A stretch of DNA of 64,000 nucleotides from NCBI RefSeq assembly GCF_048537545.1, contig NZ_CP183218.1. The stretch is one strand, 5' to 3'. The notes under the pieces are model-generated. The model made no database searches, had not been told where the DNA came from, and saw only the letters and a list, made by a program, of their open reading frames with translations. The translations under genes and the position numbers were made by a program. This document shows, piece after piece, positions 43,185 through 50,622 of the stretch. This DNA is from Chania fonticola_B. GTDB lineage: Bacteria > Pseudomonadota > Gammaproteobacteria > Enterobacterales > Enterobacteriaceae. Positions within the stretch are counted from its first letter, which is position 1, and the number at the start of each line of letters is the position of its first letter.

Positions 43185-43694
43185 TCATTCTAGGTCCATG
43201 AGCGCCAGCCGAAGGTGATGTTCAATGAAGTCCGCCTTAAATGCGCTATAGCGATGAGGATCGTTTTCACTTGCTAGCGCCGCAACCCGCTTTATCTCGG
43301 CATACTGTTCTGCTGCTTTCTTGTTCTTTATCAAGTAATCACGGAATGCCTGATGTTTTACAATTTGCGCATCGCCTAAAGCGAAAGCATGGACTTGGTG
43401 ACTACGGTGATCCCCGCTTTTGGTGAAATACCTGCGATTTGGGATACCATTTTCACCACGCGCAGTATATCCGGCTCGTTCCATTGCAGCGTTTAAGTTA
43501 TCCAACTCATCCAGGCTAACAACCTCCAGCAATATGTCTATGACTGGTTTTGCTGCCAAACCCGGTACCGACGTGCTTCCAATGTGATGAATCCGCAATG
43601 CCACCTTACCAAGTGTGAGTTGCAACAGAGAGCTTTCGGCTTCAAAGAGGTCGGGCCAGTGATCATCGTAAGCAACAATAGTTACTTTTCGCAT
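43185..43694 (-). CDS. GrpB/UPF0157 family protein (nucleotidyltransferase-like)
   Basis: 169 residues. The motif HHIGSTSVPGLAAKPVIDILLEV near 36-58 is the nucleotidyltransferase-type active-site signature (GS...D-x-D) of GrpB-domain proteins. QVHAFALGDAQIVKHQAFRDYL is the conserved second half. The biochemical role of the family is not settled. Its start overlaps the end of a decayed VOC-fold gene by 13 bases, so they were once an operon. Confidence 0.85.
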   Translation of the reverse strand: MRKVTIVAYDDHWPDLFEAESSLLQLTLGKVALRIHHIGSTSVPGLAAKPVIDILLEVVSLDELDNLNAAMERAGYTARGENGIPNRRYFTKSGDHRSHQVHAFALGDAQIVKHQAFRDYLIKNKKAAEQYAEIKRVAALASENDPHRYSAFKADFIEHHLRLALMDLE

Positions 43695-44024
43695 ATGTAC
43701 CCCTTCTCGAGATCCTGACCAACCATCATTCTGTGCCCCTCGGGAGTCCCTACGGTAAATTTACGCATGCCATGCGGTTTATCAACGGGGGTTGCCTCCT
43801 TGCTGACAAATTCGTCATAAAGTGTCTGGGCATCATCGACATACAGATAGGCAAAATAGTTGTGATCGCCCGTATCTGCGGGTGGCTAGTTGCCACCCCA
43901 TCCCCTCCGGCCATGCCAAGTCAAATCCCAGGACATCGCTAAAATACGCAGAGCTTGTTTTGAGATCGCGAACTGCAATCACAAAAGAACTGGACTGAAA
44001 GCTGGCAGCAGGTGTAGTCATCAT
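43682..44024 (-). pseudogene. VOC (glyoxalase/bleomycin-resistance fold) pseudogene
   Basis: The first half reads SSSFVIAVRDLKTSSAYFSDVLGFDLAWPEGMGWQLATR, a typical VOC opening. The second half, in another frame, reads DTGDHNYFAYLYVDDAQTLYDEF to PHGMRKFTVGTPEGHRMMVGQ, the expected closing repeat. About 15 residues normally linking the halves are missing and the frame changes at about 43880. A single small deletion of a non-multiple of three explains both. It is therefore inactive unless rescued by frameshifting. Confidence 0.8.
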
Positions 44025-44172
44025 GTAGTTCCACTTCAAGATGTTGTAGACCAGAGCGTAGCACAGGTTAGAGGATCTGCTTTGCCTGACCAGGCTAGGA
44101 ATCACCCTCCCCACTCTGGTACATTTGATGCCTTCACGCGGGGTGCTTTTCTACCAAACAACGGGATTCAGA

Positions 44173-44577
44173 ATGTCAGAGTGTAAGCAAATTCATATAG
44201 CTGCGGCCGTCATCACCGATCGGGCTGGCCGGATCCTTCTGGTCAGAAAACGCAACACGGAGTGGTTTATGCAACCGGGTGGAAAAATTGAATCCGGCGA
44301 GCGGCCAGAGGTGGCACTTGCGCGTGAACTGGAAGAGGAACTGAATGCCTCCTTCAATCCTGATGAGATGATCCCACTAGGTCGCTTTACGGATCTCGCA
44401 GCAAATGAGCCTGGGCACATGCTGATTGCTGACATGTTCAGAATCAGCACCGAAGGGACCCACTTTCTACCCGCTGCAGAAATCGAAGAAGTGATATGGT
44501 TTGAACCTTCTAGCAACCAGCAGGTGCAACTGGCTCCGCTAACCAAAAATCATATTCTTTCTATGCTGGAACGGTAA
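44173..44577 (+). CDS. Nudix hydrolase
   Basis: 134 residues from the ATG at 44173. The Nudix box GKIESGERPEVALARELEEELNA has the full GX5EX7REUXEEXGU pattern apart from the usual variation at the last Gly. It hydrolyses a nucleoside-diphosphate-linked compound in the cytoplasm; the substrate is not evident. A longer form from 44125 adds 16 residues outside the domain. No operon partner is clear; a GNAT gene follows at 60 bases. Confidence 0.85.
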   Translation: MSECKQIHIAAAVITDRAGRILLVRKRNTEWFMQPGGKIESGERPEVALARELEEELNASFNPDEMIPLGRFTDLAANEPGHMLIADMFRISTEGTHFLPAAEIEEVIWFEPSSNQQVQLAPLTKNHILSMLER

Positions 44578-44637
44578 TGGGTCATTGGTAGTATCGATCC
44601 CCTTCATCATAACAACACATTAGAAAAGGATAATTTC

Positions 44638-45192
44638 TTGCATTCGATTACCCTGCCATTCTCCACCGAGCGCCTGCGGCTACGCCGCTTTACCCCTGAC
44701 GATCTCCACGCCTATGCGGTTTACCATCGCCTGCCTGAAGTCTACCGCTACTTGTATGCTCCACCGCCGGAGCAGGCGCAAATGGAAAAGCGGTTGGCAA
44801 AGGCAATAGCCTCTCGTTTTAGTGAAGATGGTGACACTTTTTATTGTGCCGTCACATTGAAAGATAGCGACGAACTCATTGGTGAAGTGTTACTGAAACT
44901 GGCCAGCAGCGCGGCACTGCAAGGAGAAATCGGTTATATCTTCAATCCGGTTTATGCCGGTAAAGGCTATGCGGCAGAAGCGGTACGTTCGGTGCTGGAA
45001 CGCGGCTTCACCGAAGTGGGTTTCCACCGCATTTTTGCCCGACTTGATGCAGCCAATCGCGGCTCTATCGGCGTGGTCGAACGCTTGGGTATGCGCAAAG
45101 AAGCACATTTACGACAGAACGATCGCTTTGATGGTCAATGGGGCGATGAACTGATTTATGCGTTACTGAAGCAAGAATGTCCACAAAACTGA
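44638..45192 (+). CDS. GNAT N-acetyltransferase (RimJ/RimL-like)
   Basis: 184 residues. It starts with TTG at 44638, chosen for AAGGA eight bases before it. TERLRLRRFTPDDL opens the domain, IGYIFNPVYAGKGYAAEAVRSVLERGF is the acetyl-CoA-binding motif A, and LDAANRGSIGVVERLGMRKEAHLR is motif B, as in ribosomal-protein-acetylating or antibiotic-modifying GNATs of the RimJ/RimL group. The substrate is unknown. Confidence 0.85.
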   Translation: MHSITLPFSTERLRLRRFTPDDLHAYAVYHRLPEVYRYLYAPPPEQAQMEKRLAKAIASRFSEDGDTFYCAVTLKDSDELIGEVLLKLASSAALQGEIGYIFNPVYAGKGYAAEAVRSVLERGFTEVGFHRIFARLDAANRGSIGVVERLGMRKEAHLRQNDRFDGQWGDELIYALLKQECPQN

Positions 45193-45256
45193 TGCCGAGG
45201 GGTTACGGCGGATTCGCTGATATCTAGGAGTAGGCCCTTTTATATGAGGAAACAAA

Positions 45257-46315
45257 ATGTGCTCCACTAAAAAAAGTATGATTATTGTGGGCGCGGGGAT
45301 TATAGGGGCCTCAATCGCTTATCATTTGGCCAGCCGTGGAATAAAAGTGACCGTTATCGATCAAGCGCATCCAGCTTCTGGTGCCACCGGCAGCGCTTTT
45401 GGCTGGATCCACACCACCGTGAGTGACGATGCCCCGGATGCACTTCTCCGCCGAGCGTCGGCGGAAGACTGGCACAGGTTAGAAAAAGAAATTCCGGAGC
45501 TTTGTATACGTTGGGCCGGTGCGCTAAGTTACGGGGCCGATTCGCCTTGCGAACAAGATGAGTCGAAAATGCTTCAACAGTCTGATATATCCCTGCTGGA
45601 GCCAGCGATGAATGCCCCACCTTCACGGGCGCATTATGCCGTTCAGGATGGCGCAATGGATCCGGCAGGGGCCACCCGATCCCTGCTGGATAAGGCCTGC
45701 TGTCTTGGCGCGGAGGTGAAAACACAGACGCTCGTCACCGGGTTCATGAAAGAGGGAAATAGAATAATTGGCATCGAAACAGCGGAAGGCATATTAGACG
45801 CGGATTGCGTCATTCTGGCCTGTGGGACGGGTATAACTTCGCTGCTGAGCATGATAGGGATTACGCTCCCAATCGTGGCTTCTCCAGCCATTCTCCTCCG
45901 TTACCGCGTGACAACGCACGTTGTTAATACCCTAATATCGGGCGATGACATTGAAGTTCGCCATGCATTTAACGGGGATCTTCTGGCAGCCGAGGATTAT
46001 CCGGTTACGGGTGATACTGAAGCAGTGGCATCTGACACCCTCATGGCGATAAAAAGCAGGCTACAAGGCACGGCATCGGCCTATCTTCTCAGGCAGTCGG
46101 TAGGACAACGACCTATACCGCAGGACGGATATCCTGTCATGGGGTTTATTGATGATATAACGGGCATTTACGTGGCGGTCATGCACCCTGGCGTAACCTG
46201 CGCGGCAACTGTCGGAAGGATGGTGAGTGAAGAACTGACCATCGGTAAAAACCCGGAAATTCCTGAAAGCTATCGACCTAACCGTTTAACGACTCGATCA
46301 TCTGGTGCTTATTAA
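45257..46315 (+). CDS. FAD-dependent oxidoreductase (DAO family)
   Basis: 352 residues. MIIVGAGIIGASIAYHLASRGIKVTVID (8-35) is the FAD dinucleotide-binding fold, GATGSAFGWIH the isoalloxazine-binding loop, and QRPIPQDGYPVMGFID with VMHPGVTCAATVG the C-terminal FAD closure. It belongs to the D-amino-acid oxidase / sarcosine oxidase / glycine oxidase group. The substrate is unknown. It is a second enzyme of the same fold as the D-hydroxyproline subunit at 33946, but has no partner subunits. Confidence 0.85.
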   Translation: MCSTKKSMIIVGAGIIGASIAYHLASRGIKVTVIDQAHPASGATGSAFGWIHTTVSDDAPDALLRRASAEDWHRLEKEIPELCIRWAGALSYGADSPCEQDESKMLQQSDISLLEPAMNAPPSRAHYAVQDGAMDPAGATRSLLDKACCLGAEVKTQTLVTGFMKEGNRIIGIETAEGILDADCVILACGTGITSLLSMIGITLPIVASPAILLRYRVTTHVVNTLISGDDIEVRHAFNGDLLAAEDYPVTGDTEAVASDTLMAIKSRLQGTASAYLLRQSVGQRPIPQDGYPVMGFIDDITGIYVAVMHPGVTCAATVGRMVSEELTIGKNPEIPESYRPNRLTTRSSGAY

Positions 46316-46406
46316 TAACTGCTCAGCCGCCCGGGGAAAATATAACGGGCCGTGACCTGCCCCCATGATTACTCCGTGAGGCTTTCTTTTCTTAGGCGAC
46401 TGGTTC

Positions 46407-47366
46407 CTATTTCTTCGCCAACCAAGGAGAAGTCCTGCTCCAGAAAATGATATCTGCACCGAGATAGTCTTCTGCGAATTGCACAAACTCATCCTTGCTA
46501 AATGGCTTGCCCGTATTGGGGTTCCTATAGGTCAAGGTCGGCTCTTGCACCGCCATGGCAACGAATACCAGCTTATTTTTGTATTTGTTGAAGAATGGAT
46601 AGGAGTTCTTCATTTGCGCCTTGCGGTTGGGAACAATATCTGGGCCGCCAAGCCCAATGTTATTGGCACTTGCGAACTCAAACAGCCGCCCCATGTAATT
46701 GTGGTCGTTATTCCATTCGCACGGCCAGAAATTAACATATTGCACCACATGTGACTTGGTGAACACCTTGCGCGCAAAGGTGAGATTTTCCATTTCGCCT
46801 GCGAAATAGTTATCGCAGGTAAATCCCTTGGGTAGCTTTTTCTCATCAAGATCAATGGCTGTTTCGGGTAAGTTCACACCATAGACTCGGCCATCGAAAC
46901 GCTCTGCAAGCGCTGCCAACAGAGCCTGATAACGTTGGCGCACAGCGGGATCCCACTGCTGCGCCACCCAACCCGAGCCAATCGGCTTTCCTTCGCCAGG
47001 ATTGTCAAATTGTGGCGATATCCCACCACCGTACCTGGCATCATTCATCAGATAATCAGGAACGTATCGGGCATTCTGTTCGAAAAACCGATCCTGGATC
47101 TGGATGAAAAGTTTTTTCTTGGCCCCTTTAAGACGAGCAAGATCCTGCTCAATCTGCGAAAAGTTGTACTTGTTCTTCTCAGGTTCGAGTGAGCGCCAAT
47201 TGTAAACGATCTGCGCACCGCCAATGTCGCTACGCTCCATAATGACTGACGCCGCTTCAAGATCGCCTGAGCTGGTATAGACAAAGTTTTCTGGCATTTT
47301 AGCTAATACAGGCAGTGTCGCAGTAAGCAATGTTAGTGCGACAGTGAGCCTAATGCGTATGGTCAA
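46407..47366 (-). CDS. Secreted TIM-barrel, glycosidase-like protein
   Basis: 319 residues from a TTG at 47364-47366, which gives a clean signal peptide (MTIRIRLTVALTLLTATLPVLA). A longer form from 47438 adds 24 unlikely residues. The mature part has NWRSLEPEKNKYNFSQIEQDLARLK, VYGVNLPETAIDLD and VVQYVNFWPCEWNND, an arrangement like the catalytic strands of clan A glycoside hydrolases; the Glu in NLPETA could be the acid/base. Periplasmic or secreted. No known family can be named with confidence. Confidence 0.7.
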   Translation of the reverse strand: MTIRIRLTVALTLLTATLPVLAKMPENFVYTSSGDLEAASVIMERSDIGGAQIVYNWRSLEPEKNKYNFSQIEQDLARLKGAKKKLFIQIQDRFFEQNARYVPDYLMNDARYGGGISPQFDNPGEGKPIGSGWVAQQWDPAVRQRYQALLAALAERFDGRVYGVNLPETAIDLDEKKLPKGFTCDNYFAGEMENLTFARKVFTKSHVVQYVNFWPCEWNNDHNYMGRLFEFASANNIGLGGPDIVPNRKAQMKNSYPFFNKYKNKLVFVAMAVQEPTLTYRNPNTGKPFSKDEFVQFAEDYLGADIIFWSRTSPWLAKK

Positions 47367-47462
47367 GAGGTTATCCCTTTTTAATGGTTTGGTTTGCCGT
47401 GTGATGCCTGGCCCTTGGCACAGAGCACGAGTTTGCATACATGCAAAGCCTGTCGCTGAAAA

Positions 47463-47975
47463 CTACCTGAAACTCCATTGTGCGCTAACGACAAAGATTG
47501 AGGGAAGAATAATACCACTTTCCACCCCAAAGTAGCTGGTAAAGTTGTATTGAACCGCATGATAGATATAGGGAGAGAACCCCACGCCGGTAGTATCCTT
47601 GAACTTTTTATATGAGCCGTCATTACCACATTGACTGAAAGCATCAAAAAAGAACTCACCAACATATCCGTAAACACCCTTAAAAACCCATCCAGAGTCA
47701 TTAGACATCCAGTCTCTTCGCAGACCCAGTGCGATACAGCGGTCATTGAAACTGTTTTTCATTGTGCCAACCAAAATACTATATTTTGAATCCTCAGAAA
47801 ACTTTCGTTCTACGGAGAAAAATTTGTTATCAAAGTTCTCCGTGTATTGTCCCTCATTGTTTATCGTATGATACACAAAGGAGCCGGTGTTAATAGAGTA
47901 TAAATTTATTTCACCTGCGACACATGCGGGCACCACTGTTAACAAACATACCATAGCCACTGACTTATTAAGCAT
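47463..47975 (-). CDS. Exported protein, possible beta-barrel, unknown
   Basis: 170 residues. A Sec signal peptide (1-21, ending CVAG) is followed by a sequence rich in Tyr, Phe and Gly with alternating polar and apolar residues and an aromatic C-terminal end (FVVSAQWSFR), as in small outer-membrane barrels. The start is directly next to the stop of the small gene upstream (TAAATG), so the two are co-translated. No family recognised. Confidence 0.65.
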   Translation of the reverse strand: MLNKSVAMVCLLTVVPACVAGEINLYSINTGSFVYHTINNEGQYTENFDNKFFSVERKFSEDSKYSILVGTMKNSFNDRCIALGLRRDWMSNDSGWVFKGVYGYVGEFFFDAFSQCGNDGSYKKFKDTTGVGFSPYIYHAVQYNFTSYFGVESGIILPSIFVVSAQWSFR

Positions 47976-48161
47976 TTAAATGACCTCTTTAAATATGAGT
48001 GGTGTTGTTTGAGAGCCCTCTTCTCCTGAAAGATACGGTGCAGTGACTCTGTACGTTTTTCTCTCAGTAACGGTTAGCGCAAGTAGCGCTACAGCAGACA
48101 AAGGGGCTGCAATGACCAGCAGGCACACGGCAATCAAACGGGGGAACGAAGGTTTTGCCAT
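47976..48161 (-). CDS. Small membrane protein, 61 aa
   Basis: 61 residues with one hydrophobic helix (about 9-31) and a polar tail. ATG 48161 is preceded by GGAAGAAGC. Its stop abuts the start of the exported protein gene, which supports a real two-gene unit. Function unknown. Confidence 0.55.
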   Translation of the reverse strand: MAKPSFPRLIAVCLLVIAAPLSAVALLALTVTERKTYRVTAPYLSGEEGSQTTPLIFKEVI

Positions 48162-48360
48162 ACCAAGCTTCTTCCATCACGGATACATCTATTAACAGTA
48201 GTACATTCTTTATGGCGGACAAGGATGAACAAAGTGGTGAAATTCGCCTCCCAGCACCCGGTAGAGAACTCGCTCGGAGAATGCATCCCCCCCATCTATT
48301 CACCACATCCCCGATCGGATAGTATTTCCCCACTGAAGGAATAATCAAAAGCAGCGATCC

Positions 48361-49539
48361 ATGGACATCTCAGACTTAGGCCAAGCCCGCAGTAATACCG
48401 TCAGTAAGCTCCTCAATGCGCCAGATTTTGCGGCCTTGCTGATTGAACACGGTTGGGCGGCATTCCCAGATCGTTTTTTAAAAGCCGTCGCTAATGCGCA
48501 AGATACCGCCACTCAGGTTCTGCTAGATGTGCTGCCCGCCTTGTCGCTGGATGTGAAAATTCAGGTGGCGCAGCAAAGCAAACAGCCGTTTATCGTGCCT
48601 TGCATGGTATGGCCAGAGTTGGTCTGGCGTTGGCAACCATGGCAGTATGCCAGCGAGGCATTGGCATGGGAGGCGTTGAATTCCCACTATCCAACGCTGG
48701 TAGAGGGGCTTGCCAGCCAATCAATGGCTTCAAGAGCAGACCATGACCGCGCTGCGGACAAAGTGTACTCAGACTATTTTTTGGACCCCGTTGGCCCTAT
48801 CCTTGATAAGTCGGCAGCCAACCCGGCATGGCCAGCATGCTGGGCAAATATTGCTATTCATCATCCGGATGAGGCCGTGCGTGAAAATATGATTTTCCGG
48901 CTGGTCAATCCCTCTAAAGCCCTGTTGCAGTCACTGACCAAAGATCCTTCTCATTTGGTCAGGTGCCGGCTGGTTTCTCGCTATCATGAAGATGAAGCGT
49001 TGATGATGGAGCTACTGGACGACGTCAATGTATGGGTCAGAGGTGAACTGGCGGAACGTGCCATATCCAGCCATATATTGGCCCAGCTTAGTCAATCGAT
49101 GGATCTGTTTGTCCTGAGCAGGCTGGCTCATAACCGGCAGTTTTTCCTTAATCCAAATCCGAGCACAGGCGCCCGACTCGTATGGCAAAAGCTGGCGCAG
49201 CATCCCTACGTGTTTACCGAGGAGTGCTTTGCCGGTATGGCAGCACTGACGGAAGATGACATGATAGATTGGCCAATATTTTCTCGTTGGGTGGAACAAC
49301 TCGCGGTTAGGTGTCCTCAAGTACGCGATAAAACTCCGCCGTTCCGCACCTTTGGCTATGCTGAATTTCCGGCTTCTGATACCAATTTGTACGACACTGC
49401 CAGCAGTCTGTTTCAGTTTAACCGTTCGCTGGCACTCAACCCTTTGACTCCAGTAGCGATCCTCCGCTTATTCAGCCAGTGCCCATTTGAGCCGTTGAGG
49501 CAAGAGGTAGCCCAGAATCCAGTCTTGCCTGCATGCTAA
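48361..49539 (+). CDS. HEAT-like repeat protein, unknown, possibly frameshifted at 3' end
   Basis: 392 residues of helical repeats with recurring 'HPDEAVRENMIFRLVNP', 'DPSHLVRCRLVSRY' and 'DVNVWVRGELAERAI' units, the style of leucine-rich/HEAT-like variant repeats used as binding scaffolds. No catalytic motif. The frame ends NPVLPAC, but another frame continues with HANTPDDKVVKFAEEAQVARLL to a stop at about 49624, which looks like one more repeat unit. A one-base indel near 49530 is likely. It is divergent from the 47.5-48.2 kb pair. Confidence 0.7.
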   Translation: MDISDLGQARSNTVSKLLNAPDFAALLIEHGWAAFPDRFLKAVANAQDTATQVLLDVLPALSLDVKIQVAQQSKQPFIVPCMVWPELVWRWQPWQYASEALAWEALNSHYPTLVEGLASQSMASRADHDRAADKVYSDYFLDPVGPILDKSAANPAWPACWANIAIHHPDEAVRENMIFRLVNPSKALLQSLTKDPSHLVRCRLVSRYHEDEALMMELLDDVNVWVRGELAERAISSHILAQLSQSMDLFVLSRLAHNRQFFLNPNPSTGARLVWQKLAQHPYVFTEECFAGMAALTEDDMIDWPIFSRWVEQLAVRCPQVRDKTPPFRTFGYAEFPASDTNLYDTASSLFQFNRSLALNPLTPVAILRLFSQCPFEPLRQEVAQNPVLPAC

Positions 49540-49667
49540 TACGCCTGATGATAAAGTGGTGAAGTTCGCCGAAGAAGCGCAAGTCGCAAGACTGCTGACA
49601 ACACCCAACAGGCTAAAAACGTAGGGGCGCTGCATGCTGCGCCCGCTTAGCAAACCAAGGATATCGA

Positions 49668-50204
49668 ATGTCGAAGTTAATCTATTATGTTGCAGCATCT
49701 ATGGATGGCTACATTGCCACCCAGGATCATGAGCTTGACTGGCTGACTAATTTTATTTTAGGTGATGATGCTACACCTTATGATGATTTCTACCAGAGTA
49801 TTGGCGCGGTGATTATGGGAGGCAAAACCTACAGCTGGATAATGGAAAATGCCCATGGCGACTGGCCTTATCAAGATGTTCCAGCGTTCATTTTGACAAG
49901 TCAGGATCTGGCAATACCGCAAGGCACAGGCATAAGTAAAGTTTGTGGCAATGCTAATGATATTGCCAGGCATGCAAAACTGGCGGCAAAAGGTAAGGAT
50001 GTTTGGGTCGTTGGAGGGGGTAAGTCCGCTGCATTTTTCGCCGATGCTGGTGAATTGGACCAATTACATATCACAACCATTCCCGTATTTCTGGGTGAAG
50101 GGATCAAGATCCTACCAGTCAACCGTAACGTGGTTGTGACACCAGTGACCAACAGGTTTTTACAAAGTGGTGCGTTAGAAAGCGTGTTAACTATAAGAAA
50201 GTAG
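49668..50204 (+). CDS. Dihydrofolate-reductase-like (RibD C-terminal) protein
   Basis: 178 residues with the DHFR/RibD-C fold: YYVAASMDGYIA at the N-terminus, GAVIMGGKTYSW (about 46-57), and VWVVGGGKSAAFFADAGELDQLHITTIPVFLGEGIKIL near 111-150. These stand-alone proteins (YyaP/YwjB-like) bind NADPH-type cofactors; their substrate is unknown. An in-frame start with a weak upstream site is used. It is a single gene. Confidence 0.82.
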   Translation: MSKLIYYVAASMDGYIATQDHELDWLTNFILGDDATPYDDFYQSIGAVIMGGKTYSWIMENAHGDWPYQDVPAFILTSQDLAIPQGTGISKVCGNANDIARHAKLAAKGKDVWVVGGGKSAAFFADAGELDQLHITTIPVFLGEGIKILPVNRNVVVTPVTNRFLQSGALESVLTIRK

Positions 50205-50263
50205 TGCCGATTAGACGCCGTGGAATGTGATCGGCGGATAAAACGCAGGCTATGTACGTCCTA

Positions 50264-50386
50264 AGAGCTGTAATGGCGGTAGCCCGCATCCGACCCTATG
50301 GCCTAGGGGAGCAAACCGGTCTGTTCGTAGTAGCGGATCATTTTGGCTGAAACGCCGGAGGACTTGGCTGCTCGACCGATATTCAT
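50264..50386 (-). pseudogene. MerR/CueR-type regulator pseudogene
   Basis: From ATG 50386 the frame reads MNIGRAAKSSGVSAKMIRYY, then EQTGLLP and a TAG at 50303-50305. In the same frame it continues SDAGYRHYSS before another stop. This is the first helix-turn-helix and wing of a copper-responsive MerR (CueR-like) regulator. The rest of the protein, including the metal-binding cysteines, is gone. It follows copA, where a CueR-like gene would be expected. Confidence 0.8.
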
Positions 50387-50433
50387 CGTTCACTCCTTAA
50401 TAGGGCTACAGTTAGCGTTATTGTCACTGGTCT

Positions 50434-50600
50434 CCCTCACCCCAGCCCTCTCCCCAAGGAGAGGGAGCTGATACGTAGCTGCGGTCAGGTATGGAGATCA
50501 ACTTACACAGCCTCGAAGCTCCGGAGCTAAGGTAAACACTTGAATCCATTTGTAGCACGGTCGGTCCCCTCTCCCTGTGGGAGAGGGTTAGGGTGAGGGG
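50434..50600. repeat. Paired-end intergenic repeat element, 167 bp
   Basis: Both ends carry the same hairpin module in opposite orientation: CCCTCACCCCAGCCCTC with CTCTCC/GGAGAG at the left, and CCCTCTCCC/GGGAGAGGG followed by TTAGGGTGAGGGG at the right. The middle is unique. It resembles a miniature, non-coding mobile element (MITE or BIME-like). A single module of the same kind sits at 36543-36581. Confidence 0.7.
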
Positions 50601-50622
50601 CATCACCATGGCCCGACATCGG

